From: Actinomycetes bacterium
Lineage (GTDB): Bacteria > Actinomycetota > Actinomycetes > S36-B12
Length of the DNA stretch: 64,000 bases
Direction of reading: 5' to 3'
Assembly (NCBI GenBank): GCA_024641635.1
Contig: JAHECS010000007.1
Span: 36,573-100,572 of the forward strand
Shown here: positions 1 to 7,527 of the stretch, one piece after another
Position numbering within the stretch: the stretch's first letter is position 1
Layout of the letters: the number at the start of each line of letters is the position of its first letter
The notes under the pieces: generated by a model
Seen by the model: the letters and a program-made list of their open reading frames with translations, nothing else
Told to the model about the DNA's origin: nothing
Database searches by the model: none
Made by a program: the position numbers and the translations under genes

Positions 1-108
1 TCGCTTCGGCAGCGCCAGGCACTGGCGTGGAAGCGGACCGTGTGGGCGCTGAAGGAGGAGCTCGAGCAGCGGGTCGAGCGCCTCGGCTCACCCGGGCCGG
101 GTTCGTAG
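1..108 (+). CDS. C-terminal end of an unidentified protein (5' truncated by window)
   Basis: Frame 1 is open from the first base to a TAG at 106-108 and encodes 35 residues, mostly charged and helical (LKEELEQRVERL), ending in a Gly/Pro/Ser tail. Nearly every codon ends in G or C, as in the neighbouring genes, which supports it as the end of a real gene. The next gene starts 3 bp later, so the two are probably co-transcribed. In related actinobacteria an acyl-CoA ligase often sits just upstream of this gene set, but nothing in the visible tail confirms that. Confidence 0.55.
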   Translation, partial: SLRQRQALAWKRTVWALKEELEQRVERLGSPGPGS

Positions 109-111
109 ACC

Positions 112-936
112 GTGCGCCTCCACGTAGCCAGCGACGTCCACGGCGCCGCGCGGGCGCTGGCCGCGGCGGCCGATGGAGCCGACGTGTTCGTCTGCCTGGG
201 CGACCTCATCCTGTTCCTCGACTACGACCGTCCCGGGCGCGGAATCTTCCCCGACCTGTTCGGGGAGGCGCATGCCCGCGCCTACATCGACTTGCGCACC
301 GCGAACCGCTTCGACGAGGCGCGGGAGCTCAGCGCAGCCGCGTGGGCCCGGCTCGGCGTCGGGGATGCCCACGAGAAGCGAGCCGTCATGCAGGCGATGG
401 TCCGGGCGCAGTACGAGGAGTTGTTCGACGCCATGCCGACGCCGGCCCTGCTGACGTACGGCAACGTGGACATCCCCGAGATGTGGCCCGAGTACCTGCG
501 CGACGGGCACCGCGTGGTGGACGCCGAGGTCGTCGAGGTGGAGGGCATGACGTGGGGGTTCGTGGGCGGCGGTCTGGTCAGCCCGATGCGTACGCCATAC
601 GAGATCTCCGAAGCCGAGTTCGAGGCGAAGATCGCGACCCTCGGTCCCGTGGACGTCCTCTTCACTCACATTCCTCCCGCCGTGCCTGAACTCGTCTACG
701 ACGTCCGGGCGAGGCGGTTCGAGGTTGGCAGCGTGGCCCTCCTCGACTACGTCAGGAGGTTCCAGCCCCGCTTCCACCTGTTCGGCCACATCCATCAGCC
801 GCTGGCCGCGCGCAGGCGCATCGGTCGAACGGAGTGCATCAACGTCGGGCACTTCCACGCGCTCGAAACGCCGTTCGTGCTCGACCTGGATCCCCTCGAC
901 GATGCGCGCCGCACCCGCACGGGCGCGGAGGGGTAG
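112..936 (+). CDS. Metallophosphoesterase family protein (calcineurin-like)
   Basis: This 274-residue cytoplasmic protein has the calcineurin-like phosphoesterase motifs in order: SDVHG near residue 7, LGDLI near 29, YGNVD near 120, FTHIPP near 183 and GHIHQP near 226. These supply the Asp, His and Asn ligands of a di-metal centre that hydrolyses phosphoester bonds. The usual GNHD motif reads GNVD, a change also seen in active relatives. The GTG start at 112 follows the upstream stop by 3 bp, suggesting translational coupling. The substrate cannot be predicted. A SRPBCC protein and an ArsA-like ATPase follow on the same strand. Confidence 0.85.
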   Translation: MRLHVASDVHGAARALAAAADGADVFVCLGDLILFLDYDRPGRGIFPDLFGEAHARAYIDLRTANRFDEARELSAAAWARLGVGDAHEKRAVMQAMVRAQYEELFDAMPTPALLTYGNVDIPEMWPEYLRDGHRVVDAEVVEVEGMTWGFVGGGLVSPMRTPYEISEAEFEAKIATLGPVDVLFTHIPPAVPELVYDVRARRFEVGSVALLDYVRRFQPRFHLFGHIHQPLAARRRIGRTECINVGHFHALETPFVLDLDPLDDARRTRTGAEG

Positions 937-939
937 CCT
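934..939 (+). promoter_or_regulatory. -10 element of leaderless promoter for the SRPBCC gene
   Basis: TAGCCT lies 6 nt before the ATG at 946. Its first three bases are the stop codon of the preceding metallophosphoesterase gene. The TANNNT motif 6-7 nt before a start codon is the common actinobacterial leaderless arrangement and recurs many times in this window. Confidence 0.5.
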
Positions 940-945
940 TCGGCC

Positions 946-1401
946 ATGGCCGACCAGACCGAGTCCAGCATCGTCATCGACGCCCCCGCGGCGGCGATCA
1001 TGGACGTCATCGCTGACCTTCCTGCCTACCCCGAGTGGAGCGACGGCATCACGTCGGTGACCGTGCTCGCCCTGTACGAGGACGACAACCGCCCTGCGGA
1101 TGCCCGCTTCACCTTGAACTCGGGTGCTATCAAGGACACCTACGAGCTCGAGTACGACTGGAAGGCCGACGAGAGCGTGTCCTGGACGCTCACCAAGGGC
1201 GACATGCTCACGGCCATGGACGGTGTCTACGAGCTCACGCCGAACGGGGACGGCACCACCACCGTGCACTACCGCCTGGCCGTCAACGTCAAGATCCCCA
1301 TGATCGGCATGATCAAGCGCAAGGCCGAGAAGGTCATCGTCGACACTGCGCTGAAGGGCTTGAAGAAGCGTGTCGAATCGCTCGCGCCTGATCCTGCTTA
1401 G
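946..1401 (+). CDS. SRPBCC (START-like, polyketide cyclase/COQ10-type) family protein
   Basis: This 151-residue protein has the SRPBCC ligand-binding fold. It opens with a beta strand (SSIVIDAPAAAIMDVIADLP), continues with YPEWSDGI and a WTLTKG core, and ends in a long helix (IDTALKGLKKRVE-like). Such proteins bind hydrophobic ligands, and no enzymatic residues can be assigned. The same family sits in the equivalent place beside an ArsA-like ATPase in mycobacteria (recalled synteny). Its last 32 bp overlap the start of the next gene. The start is supported by the -10 element 6 nt upstream. Confidence 0.85.
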   Translation: MADQTESSIVIDAPAAAIMDVIADLPAYPEWSDGITSVTVLALYEDDNRPADARFTLNSGAIKDTYELEYDWKADESVSWTLTKGDMLTAMDGVYELTPNGDGTTTVHYRLAVNVKIPMIGMIKRKAEKVIVDTALKGLKKRVESLAPDPA

Positions 1402-2437
1402 CGGGCTCGGAGGGTCGGGGGTCACCACGCTGACGGCGGCCACCGCCGAGGCGCTGCGTGGCGAGGGCCTCCGCGTGACCGTCGTCGACGCCACGGGCAC
1501 GGAACCCTTCGACGCTGCTGCCGACGCGCTCGTGGTGGGTGCAATCGGCGCCACGGTGGGCCGACTGCTGGGCGACGCGGGGGCCGACCCGGTCGTCCCG
1601 GAGTCCTGGGCCTCTGCTGGGTTCGTCCGGCAGCTGTCGGCCCTCACCGCCATCGCTCGAGGGCTGGCCGAGGCCGACGTGGTCGTGGTCGACTCCGGAC
1701 CGCTCGCTCGGGTCCGGGAGCTCGTCGACCTGCCGTCGGTGCTGGTACGGCTCCTCGACGCGGCGCTCACCCCGAGGACGGCCATGTGGCGCGGCGGGGA
1801 CGGCGAGCCCGCCCTGTTCGAGGCACTGTCGGCGGCCCGGATCGAGGTGCTGCGGCTCCAGCGCCTGCTGCGCCATCCGGCCACGTCGGCCCGACTGGTG
1901 ATGCGGCCCACGCCGGATGCCGTCGAGCCGACAGCCCGGACCCTCGCCGCGCTCGGCATGCTGGGAGTGGCGGTCGACGGCGTGATCGTGAACCGGTTCC
2001 CGCGGGGCCGGGAGCGATGGCCGGACCAGGTCGTCATCGACGCCCGCGACGCCCTGACCGCGATGCGGGACGCGGCCGACGGGGTCGAGGTCTGGAAGTC
2101 CACCAGTGCGGTGCGCGCCGTGCCGAAGGGCCGTTCAGCGTTCGGGCCGTTGGGGCGCGTGCGGGTCCTGGACTCCGAGCAGATCACCGTCCGTGTGCTC
2201 GACGAGGAGTATCGCCTCGACCTGCCCTTGGCTGGTGCGGCCCGGTCGTCCGCTGCCGTCGGGGTCCAGGGCGACAGCCTCGTCGTGTCCTTCGACGGCG
2301 CGCTGCGCTGGATCGACCTCCCTTCGGTGCTGCGGCGCTGCGTCCCGGTCAGCGCCACGCGGACAGATCACGGACTGAGCGTGGCCTTCGTGCCAGACCC
2401 CGCACGCTGGCGGCGCCCTGCCGAGGAGGCGTCGTGA
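1370..2437 (+). CDS. ArsA/MinD-like ATPase-fold protein with degenerate P-loop
   Basis: This 355-residue protein begins like ArsA/GET3 anion-pump ATPases: a hydrophobic strand, a glycine-rich loop (LSGLGGSGVTT, residues 10-20) and a helix, then VVDATG near 34 and a second Asp-bearing strand (DVVVVDSGPLARV) near 102. The deviant Walker A consensus KGGxGKT reads LGGSGVT, so both lysines are missing, and ATP hydrolysis is doubtful. A C-terminal all-beta region (residues about 265-350) resembles the alpha-crystallin-like tail found in bacterial ArsA homologues. The GTG start at 1370 lies inside the preceding gene. The next gene overlaps by 4 bp (GTGA). Confidence 0.75.
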   Translation: MSNRSRLILLSGLGGSGVTTLTAATAEALRGEGLRVTVVDATGTEPFDAAADALVVGAIGATVGRLLGDAGADPVVPESWASAGFVRQLSALTAIARGLAEADVVVVDSGPLARVRELVDLPSVLVRLLDAALTPRTAMWRGGDGEPALFEALSAARIEVLRLQRLLRHPATSARLVMRPTPDAVEPTARTLAALGMLGVAVDGVIVNRFPRGRERWPDQVVIDARDALTAMRDAADGVEVWKSTSAVRAVPKGRSAFGPLGRVRVLDSEQITVRVLDEEYRLDLPLAGAARSSAAVGVQGDSLVVSFDGALRWIDLPSVLRRCVPVSATRTDHGLSVAFVPDPARWRRPAEEAS

Positions 2438-2886
2438 GCGGCGGCCGAGCGCCGTGGTGGTACTCCGGCGACGAGGGGACGCCCGACGGCGAGGACACCG
2501 AGGGGCGCGCCGCCGGCCCCGTCGCCGACGCTTCGGAGTCCCTGTGGAGCGCGTCCCCGGAGGACCCCGCAGGCGAGGGGCCGGATGACTCGGCGACGAC
2601 CATGGACTGGACTGCGCTGCTGTCCGGCGCTGCCCGGATGGTGGACTGGGCCACCTCGACGGTGATGGCCCCGCACGCCGAGCACGGTGACCCGGCCGAG
2701 CATCCGCAGTGCGTGGTCTGCAGGACCATCCTCCTCGTGGGCGACCCCGCGAGCCTGGCGTCGCGTCTGTCCCCTGACGCCTCCGGCCCCGAGGATGTGG
2801 CGCCCCCGTCGGCGCACCCTGTCGATGCCGCCTCCCCGATCGTCTGGATACCTGTCGTCGAGGCGCCTTCGAGCGACGCACCCTGA
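2434..2886 (+). CDS. Small acidic actinobacterial hypothetical protein with CxxC
   Basis: The predicted 150-residue product begins with GTG overlapping the upstream TGA, indicating tight coupling to the ArsA-like gene. It has a long disordered acidic N-terminus, a short helical core (MDWTALLSGAARMVDW), and a single cysteine pair in EHPQCVVCRTI around residues 88-98, possibly a metal or redox site. The C-terminus is low complexity and Pro/Ala rich. Small CxxC proteins in this place next to glucokinase occur in other actinobacteria (I recall a DUF5304-like annotation in Streptomyces, not verified). Function unknown. Confidence 0.7.
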   Translation: MSGGRAPWWYSGDEGTPDGEDTEGRAAGPVADASESLWSASPEDPAGEGPDDSATTMDWTALLSGAARMVDWATSTVMAPHAEHGDPAEHPQCVVCRTILLVGDPASLASRLSPDASGPEDVAPPSAHPVDAASPIVWIPVVEAPSSDAP

Positions 2887-2900
2887 TCGGTCCTGCCGAC

Positions 2901-2906
2901 TAGGCT
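2901..2906 (+). promoter_or_regulatory. -10 element of leaderless glucokinase promoter
   Basis: TAGGCT stands 6 nt upstream of the GTG at 2913. No Shine-Dalgarno sequence is present, which fits a leaderless mRNA. Confidence 0.55.
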
Positions 2907-2912
2907 GCCGAC

Positions 2913-3866
2913 GTGGGCAGAAGCATCGGCGTCGACATCGGCGGCACGAAGATCCTGGCGGGCATCGTGACCGACGACGGCGAGATCGTCTCGACGGCTC
3001 GTCGGCCCACGCCCCGCCACGATGCCGAGGACGTCCTCGACCTCGTCTCCGAGGTCGTCGCTGAACTCGTGGCAGGAACTGACGAACCACTCGAGGGTGT
3101 CGGCGTCGGCGTGGCCGGTCTCGTCGACGCGGATCGCTCGCGGGTGTACTTCGCCCCGAACCTGCGGTGGTCCCAGGTGCCGGTGCGGACCCTGCTCGAG
3201 GCCGCCACGGGTCTGCCTGTCGTCGTCGAGAACGATGGCAACATCGCCGCCTGGGGTGAGTTCCGGTTCGGTGCCGGTCGCGACACCCGGGAGATGACCC
3301 TCGTCACCGTCGGGACGGGCATCGGCGGCGGCATCGTCATCGATGGACGGCTCTTCCGCGGTGCGCATGGCGCGGCTGGCGAGATCGGTCACATCAACGC
3401 CGTCCCCGACGGCCGCCCCTGCGGATGCGGGAGGAACGGATGCCTCGAGCAGTACGCGAGCGGAAACGCGCTGGTGCGCGAGGCCCGGGCGCTGGCGGCT
3501 GAGCGCCGCTCGGAGGCCGGGGTGCTGCTGGCGCTCGGCGACGGGACTCCCGAGGGCGTTCAGGGGGTGCACGTGACGGAGGCCGCGAAGGCGGGTGACC
3601 CGATCGCGACCGAGGCGTTCTCGATCGTCGGCACGTGGCTGGGCCGCGGACTCGCCGACCTCTCGGCGGTCCTCGATCCTCAGGTGTTCGTCATCGGCGG
3701 TGGGGTCTCCGACGCGGGGGACCTGCTCCTGGCGAGCGCGCGTCAGACCCTGGCGGACAAGCTCATCGGGCAGCAGAACCGGCCGGCACCCCTCGTCAAG
3801 GTTGCTGAGCTGACGAACCGAGCCGGACTGGTCGGCGCCGCCGACCTCGCCAGGCAGCCCCGCTGA
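2913..3866 (+). CDS. glk: ROK-family glucokinase
   Basis: This 317-residue cytoplasmic sugar kinase phosphorylates glucose to glucose-6-phosphate at the entry to glycolysis. It has the N-terminal phosphate-binding motif DIGGTK (residues 6-11), ENDGN containing the catalytic Asp near residue 107, TVGTGIGGG near 131, and the ROK zinc signature GHINAVPDGRPCGCGRNGC (residues about 155-173) with CxCGxxGC. Length is typical of actinobacterial Glk. The start is GTG with a leaderless -10 element. Some relatives use polyphosphate as donor, and the sequence alone does not settle which donor is used. Confidence 0.93.
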   Translation: MGRSIGVDIGGTKILAGIVTDDGEIVSTARRPTPRHDAEDVLDLVSEVVAELVAGTDEPLEGVGVGVAGLVDADRSRVYFAPNLRWSQVPVRTLLEAATGLPVVVENDGNIAAWGEFRFGAGRDTREMTLVTVGTGIGGGIVIDGRLFRGAHGAAGEIGHINAVPDGRPCGCGRNGCLEQYASGNALVREARALAAERRSEAGVLLALGDGTPEGVQGVHVTEAAKAGDPIATEAFSIVGTWLGRGLADLSAVLDPQVFVIGGGVSDAGDLLLASARQTLADKLIGQQNRPAPLVKVAELTNRAGLVGAADLARQPR

Positions 3867-3903
3867 CGACCCGAGCCCGCAGGGGCGAGCTCGAGCACTG
3901 ACG

Positions 3904-4332
3904 TCAGACGACCGCGCCGTTCCCGCCGTCGTCCTCGCGGTCCTTCATCCGCGCGACCAGGGCGGCCAACCCGCCGATCGTCGTGGCGACACCCAGGCCC
4001 GCCCACCAGCTCTCCCAGCCCAGCATCGTCGTCACGATCGCGACCAGCGGCCCGCCGATGACGGCGGCCCACGCGAAGCGCGCCGCCCGGTCGGCCGGTC
4101 GGGGGAGTGGCGGAGGAGGAGGTGGGAGGTAGCCCTCGTCCTCGTCCTCGAGCTCGACCGGTTCAGCCAGCGGGTCCGGATGATCGCCGTCGGCGGACAG
4201 GGCGGGCAGGGAGCGCTCCTTGGGGAACTGCGGCCCGAGGTCGAGCTGGCCGCTGAGGTCCGCCACGATCGCGTCCCACGCCTTCTGCTCGTGCTCGGGC
4301 AGGTCGCCCGCGGACGGGCCCCTGGCGCTCAC
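3904..4332 (-). CDS. Hypothetical membrane protein, DUF3040-like N-terminus
   Basis: I place the start at the GTG at 4332 (product 142 residues, beginning VSARGPSAGDLPEHEQKAW) because GGAG lies about 6 nt upstream. The open frame continues further upstream but would then run into the preceding hydrolase gene. An LPEHEQKAW segment resembles the start of DUF3040 proteins. An acidic stretch and a polyproline run lead to two hydrophobic helices near residues 88-125, and the tail is charged. It follows the alpha/beta hydrolase gene by 13 bp, so the two likely form an operon, and it converges on glk. Function unknown. Confidence 0.7.
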   Translation of the reverse strand: MSARGPSAGDLPEHEQKAWDAIVADLSGQLDLGPQFPKERSLPALSADGDHPDPLAEPVELEDEDEGYLPPPPPPLPRPADRAARFAWAAVIGGPLVAIVTTMLGWESWWAGLGVATTIGGLAALVARMKDREDDGGNGAVV

Positions 4333-4345
4333 GGTCGCTCCACTC

Positions 4346-5116
4346 TCAGCTCGTCGTCTCGTCGTCTCGTGGTCCTGTGAGCCGGCGCACGAAGGAGATG
4401 CTGTCCCGGACGATGACCGGGGCGTCATGGTCCAGGGTGGCCACGTGGTACGAGTCCGGCAGGACGACCTCCTCGGTGTCCATGGACGAGACGTGCTCGA
4501 GGATGTAGGCGGCGTTGGACGGCTCGACCACGTGATCGACGGCGCTGCGCAGCAGGAGCATCGGCTGCGTGACGCGACCGAGGTCAGCCTTCGTCTCCCG
4601 CCACAGCTCGGCGAGCGAGTGCGCGGCCTTGAGCGGGATCTTGTCGTAGGCCACCTCGTCCTGACCGGGCTTGGCGATGTCGTTGCTGATCCCCGGGAAG
4701 GACCCCACGACGCGCTGCAGGAGCGGCAGCAGATGCCGATCCCACCGCTCGGTGTGGACCGCAGGGTTCACGAGGACGATGCCGTCGATGTCGTCGCCGT
4801 GCGTCTCCGCCAAGCGGAGGGTGAGGGACCCTCCCATGGACAGGCCCATGACGAACACGTGCCGGCTCCGCGCGCGGAGCTCGAGGAGGTTGCGCTCGGC
4901 CTCCGCGTACCAGTCGTGCCACGTTGTGAGGTTGGCGTCCTGCCAGCGGGTGCCGTGACCGGGGAGCCGCGGCACGCGGACCGTGAAGCCCTCATCGGCC
5001 AGTGCGTGGCCCCAGGGCTTCATGGACGCCGGCGAGCCGGTGAAGCCGTGCAGCAGGAGGACGCCGACGTCGTCGCCATCGGAGGACCACGGCTCAGCGC
5101 CGGGCATGACAGTCAT
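4346..5116 (-). CDS. Alpha/beta hydrolase, carboxylesterase/monoacylglycerol-lipase-like
   Basis: This 256-residue serine hydrolase has the oxyanion-loop motif LLHGFTGSP near residues 21-29, the nucleophile elbow GLSMGGS near residues 96-102, and a C-terminal catalytic His in DSYHVATLDHD near 225. The arrangement matches Est30-type carboxylesterases that cleave short to medium acyl esters. GGAAGG lies 6-7 nt before the ATG. It is divergent from the acyltransferase gene across a 72-bp gap, suggesting a shared role in lipid turnover. A second in-frame ATG four codons in is possible. Confidence 0.88.
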   Translation of the reverse strand: MTVMPGAEPWSSDGDDVGVLLLHGFTGSPASMKPWGHALADEGFTVRVPRLPGHGTRWQDANLTTWHDWYAEAERNLLELRARSRHVFVMGLSMGGSLTLRLAETHGDDIDGIVLVNPAVHTERWDRHLLPLLQRVVGSFPGISNDIAKPGQDEVAYDKIPLKAAHSLAELWRETKADLGRVTQPMLLLRSAVDHVVEPSNAAYILEHVSSMDTEEVVLPDSYHVATLDHDAPVIVRDSISFVRRLTGPRDDETTS

Positions 5117-5159
5117 GGGTTTCCTTCCGCCAGATCGCTCGCGTCGAGCGACCGCCCAC

Positions 5160-5165
5160 TAGTGT
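5160..5165 (+). promoter_or_regulatory. Possible -10 element for acyltransferase gene
   Basis: TAGTGT at 5160-5165 lies in the divergent intergenic region, about 24 nt before the ATG at 5189. A GGGAGGAGGGG ribosome site sits between them. Confidence 0.35.
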
Positions 5166-5188
5166 GCCATCCGGGAGGAGGGGCGCCG

Positions 5189-5914
5189 ATGCTGTACTGG
5201 ATCCTCAAGCATCTTGTGGTCGGTCCGTGGCTGCGGGTGCTCTTCCGGCCATGGGTCGAAGGCAGCGAGAACGTGCCAGACAAGGGCGCCGCCATCATCG
5301 CGAGCAATCACCTGTCCTTCTCCGACTCGTTCTTCCTGCCCCTCGTCGTGCCCCGGCCCATCACCTTCCTCGCGAAGAGCGACTACTTCACCGGGAAGGG
5401 CATCAAGGGCCTGTTCACGAAGGCCTTCTTCGCCGGCGTCGGGCAGGTGCCCGTCGACCGATCGGGCGGTCGCGCGTCCGAGGCGGCCCTGCGCACCGGG
5501 CTGCGCATCCTCGGCGAGGGCAGCCTGCTGGGCATCTACCCCGAGGGCACCCGCTCGCCGAACGGCACCCTGTACCGCGGCAAGACCGGCGTCGCCCGCA
5601 TGGCCATGGAGGCCAAGGTGCCGATCATCCCGGCCGCGATGATCAACACCTACGAGATCCAGCCGCCGGGCCAGATTCGCCCGAGCATCCAGCGGGTGGG
5701 CATCCGGTTGGGCCGAGCGCTCGACTTCACCCGCTACGAGGGCCTCGAGAACGACCGCTTCGTGCTTCGGTCGGTCACGGACGAGGTGATGTACGAGCTC
5801 ATGTCCCTGTCCGGTCAGGAGTACGTGGACATGTACGCGACCCGAGCCAAGGAGCTGATCGCAGAAGGTTCGCCGGCGGACTCGCGCTCGATGGTCCCGT
5901 CCGAAGGAGATTGA
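5189..5914 (+). CDS. Lysophospholipid (1-acyl-glycerol-3-phosphate) acyltransferase, PlsC family
   Basis: This 241-residue protein transfers an acyl chain to lysophosphatidic acid or a related acceptor in membrane phospholipid synthesis. It shows the four PlsC blocks: the catalytic NHLSFSD (HX4D) near residue 39, the VPVDRSGGRAS block near 89, the acyl-acceptor motif YPEGTRSPNG near 119 and the VPIIPAAM block near 147. An N-terminal hydrophobic helix anchors it at the membrane. I chose the ATG at 5189 for its strong GGGAGGAGGGG ribosome site. The open frame continues upstream through the antisense of the hydrolase gene, which is a shadow. It converges on glpK with only 6 bp between. Confidence 0.9.
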   Translation: MLYWILKHLVVGPWLRVLFRPWVEGSENVPDKGAAIIASNHLSFSDSFFLPLVVPRPITFLAKSDYFTGKGIKGLFTKAFFAGVGQVPVDRSGGRASEAALRTGLRILGEGSLLGIYPEGTRSPNGTLYRGKTGVARMAMEAKVPIIPAAMINTYEIQPPGQIRPSIQRVGIRLGRALDFTRYEGLENDRFVLRSVTDEVMYELMSLSGQEYVDMYATRAKELIAEGSPADSRSMVPSEGD

Positions 5915-5920
5915 GCAGGG

Positions 5921-7402
5921 TCAGAGCGCCCAGCGGCGGCTGCGGGCGACGGCCTCGCGCCAGCGCTCATGCGACACCCGGTCGATGACGCCGGGCTCGA
6001 ACGTCCCGGACGACCTGCGGCTGCTCGCCAGGGCCTCCGTCGTCGGCCAGAGTCCCGCACCCAGACCGGCGAGGAAGGCAGCGCCCAGTCCCGTGGTCTG
6101 CAGCTCGGCGGACCGGTCGACGACGAGCCGCACCGCATCGGCCTGCAGCTGGCAGAGCAGGTCGTTGGCCGCCGCCCCTCCGTCGATGGCGAGGCGGGTC
6201 AGGGGCACCTCGCCGTCACGGGCCATCAGGTCGACGACGTCACGCACCTGGAAGGCGATGGCGTCGAGGGTGGCCCGCGCCACGTGCGCGCTCGTCGTCC
6301 CTCGCGTGATGCCGATGATGAGACCACGCGCCGTGGGATCCCACTCCGGCGCGCCGAGTCCGGTCAGGGCGGGGACGAAGACCACTCCGCCGGAGTCGGG
6401 CACGCTGGCGGCGAGTGCCTCGACGTCGGCTGCTGAGTCGATGATGCCGAGTCCGTCGCGCAGCCACTGGACCGCTGCTCCGGTGACGAACACCGCGCCC
6501 TCGAGAGCGAAGTCGCGCCGACCGTCCGGGTGGGCGAGGGCCACTGTGGTCAGCAGGCCGTGGCTGGAGCGGGCGATGCGAGTGCCCGTGTGGACGAGCA
6601 GGAACGAGCCGGTTCCGTAGGTGCACTTGGCCGAGCCCGGAGTGAACCCGGCCTGCCCCACGAGCGCTGCCTGCTGGTCTCCCGCGATCCCGGTGATGGG
6701 CAGGTCCAGCCCGAGGAAGGCGGCCGGATCGGTGCGTGCGAGCTGGCCGTAGGACGGGACGATCTCGGGGAGCGCGGACCGGGGGACGCCGAACAGGGCG
6801 CACAGCTGGTCGCTCCACGAGCCGGTCTCGAGGTCGTACAGCAGCGTCCGGGAGGCGTTGGTCGCGTCCGTGATGTGGAACAGGCCGCGAGACATGCGGG
6901 CCACGAGGTACGAATCGACCGTCCCGATGGCCGTGCGACCGGACTCCACCCCGCTCCACGCGTGCGGATCCTCGGCGCGAATCCAGGAGAGCTTGGTCGC
7001 GGAGAAGTACGGGTCCAGCCGGAGGCCGGTGCGATCGGTGACCAGCGGCTCGTGGCCGTCCTCTCGGAGCGACTCGCACAGCGCGGCGGTGCGACGGTCC
7101 TGCCACACGATCGCGCGCCGGGGCGCCCCGAGTGTCTCGCGATCCCACAGGCAGACGGTCTCCCGCTGGTTCGTGATGCCCACGGCGAGGATGTCGTCCG
7201 CGCCGCCGTGCTCGGCGAGCGCCTGCCGGGTTGCCTCCAGCGTCGCGGACCACATCTCGCCGAGGTCGTGCTCGACCCATCCGTCGGCTGGGAAGTGCTG
7301 GGCGAACTCGCGGTAGCCGCGTGCGACCACGGAAGCGGTGTCGTCGACGACCAGGGCGGTGACCCCGGTCGTGCCGGCGTCGATGGCGAGGATGGCGGGC
7401 AT
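5921..7402 (-). CDS. glpK: Glycerol kinase
   Basis: This 493-residue FGGY-family kinase makes sn-glycerol-3-phosphate from glycerol and ATP. N-terminal AIDAGTTG (about residues 5-12) is the phosphate-binding loop. GITNQRETVCLWDR near 75-88 holds the Arg-Glu pair that contacts glycerol. GIAGDQQAAL near 238 carries the catalytic Asp, and the C-terminal IDGGAAANDLL block closes the ATP site. Length is typical. A TAGGGT element 6 nt upstream of the ATG indicates a leaderless transcript. It is divergent from the phosphofructokinase gene and no glycerol facilitator or glpD is next to it. Confidence 0.93.
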   Translation of the reverse strand: MPAILAIDAGTTGVTALVVDDTASVVARGYREFAQHFPADGWVEHDLGEMWSATLEATRQALAEHGGADDILAVGITNQRETVCLWDRETLGAPRRAIVWQDRRTAALCESLREDGHEPLVTDRTGLRLDPYFSATKLSWIRAEDPHAWSGVESGRTAIGTVDSYLVARMSRGLFHITDATNASRTLLYDLETGSWSDQLCALFGVPRSALPEIVPSYGQLARTDPAAFLGLDLPITGIAGDQQAALVGQAGFTPGSAKCTYGTGSFLLVHTGTRIARSSHGLLTTVALAHPDGRRDFALEGAVFVTGAAVQWLRDGLGIIDSAADVEALAASVPDSGGVVFVPALTGLGAPEWDPTARGLIIGITRGTTSAHVARATLDAIAFQVRDVVDLMARDGEVPLTRLAIDGGAAANDLLCQLQADAVRLVVDRSAELQTTGLGAAFLAGLGAGLWPTTEALASSRRSSGTFEPGVIDRVSHERWREAVARSRRWAL

Positions 7403-7408
7403 GTCACA

Positions 7409-7414
7409 ACCCTA
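7409..7414 (-). promoter_or_regulatory. -10 element of leaderless glpK promoter
   Basis: TAGGGT on the minus strand, followed by 6 nt and the glpK ATG. Confidence 0.55.
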
Positions 7415-7419
7415 GGCGC

Positions 7420-7448
7420 ATGACAGCGCTTGCAGCCGTGACTAGGCT
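7420..7448 (+). promoter_or_regulatory. Promoter candidate for phosphofructokinase gene
   Basis: ATGACA (7420-7425) and TAGGCT (7443-7448) are separated by 17 bp and resemble -35 and -10 boxes. A second TAGGCT follows directly at 7449-7454. The leader to the ATG at 7528 is about 70 nt and shows no obvious riboswitch fold. Confidence 0.4.
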
Positions 7449-7527
7449 TAGGCTGGCTGAGGGCGAAGGCGCCCGCGGGACGCGACCGAGTGCCGCATCC
7501 CGAACTCGAGCGAAAGGTGCAGGTTAA

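Noticed and set aside
88..2358. 756-codon open frame on the minus strand
   Set aside because: It runs antisense to three well-supported genes, its product is low-complexity Arg/Ser-rich and has no domain. Long antisense frames are expected at this GC content.
4130..4160. Short tandem CTCGTC repeats
   Set aside because: They encode the acidic stretch ELEDEDEG of the membrane protein; simple codon repetition, not a regulatory repeat.
7449..7527. Possible riboswitch in the phosphofructokinase leader
   Set aside because: The about 75-nt leader shows no conserved aptamer motif or clear terminator/antiterminator pair.
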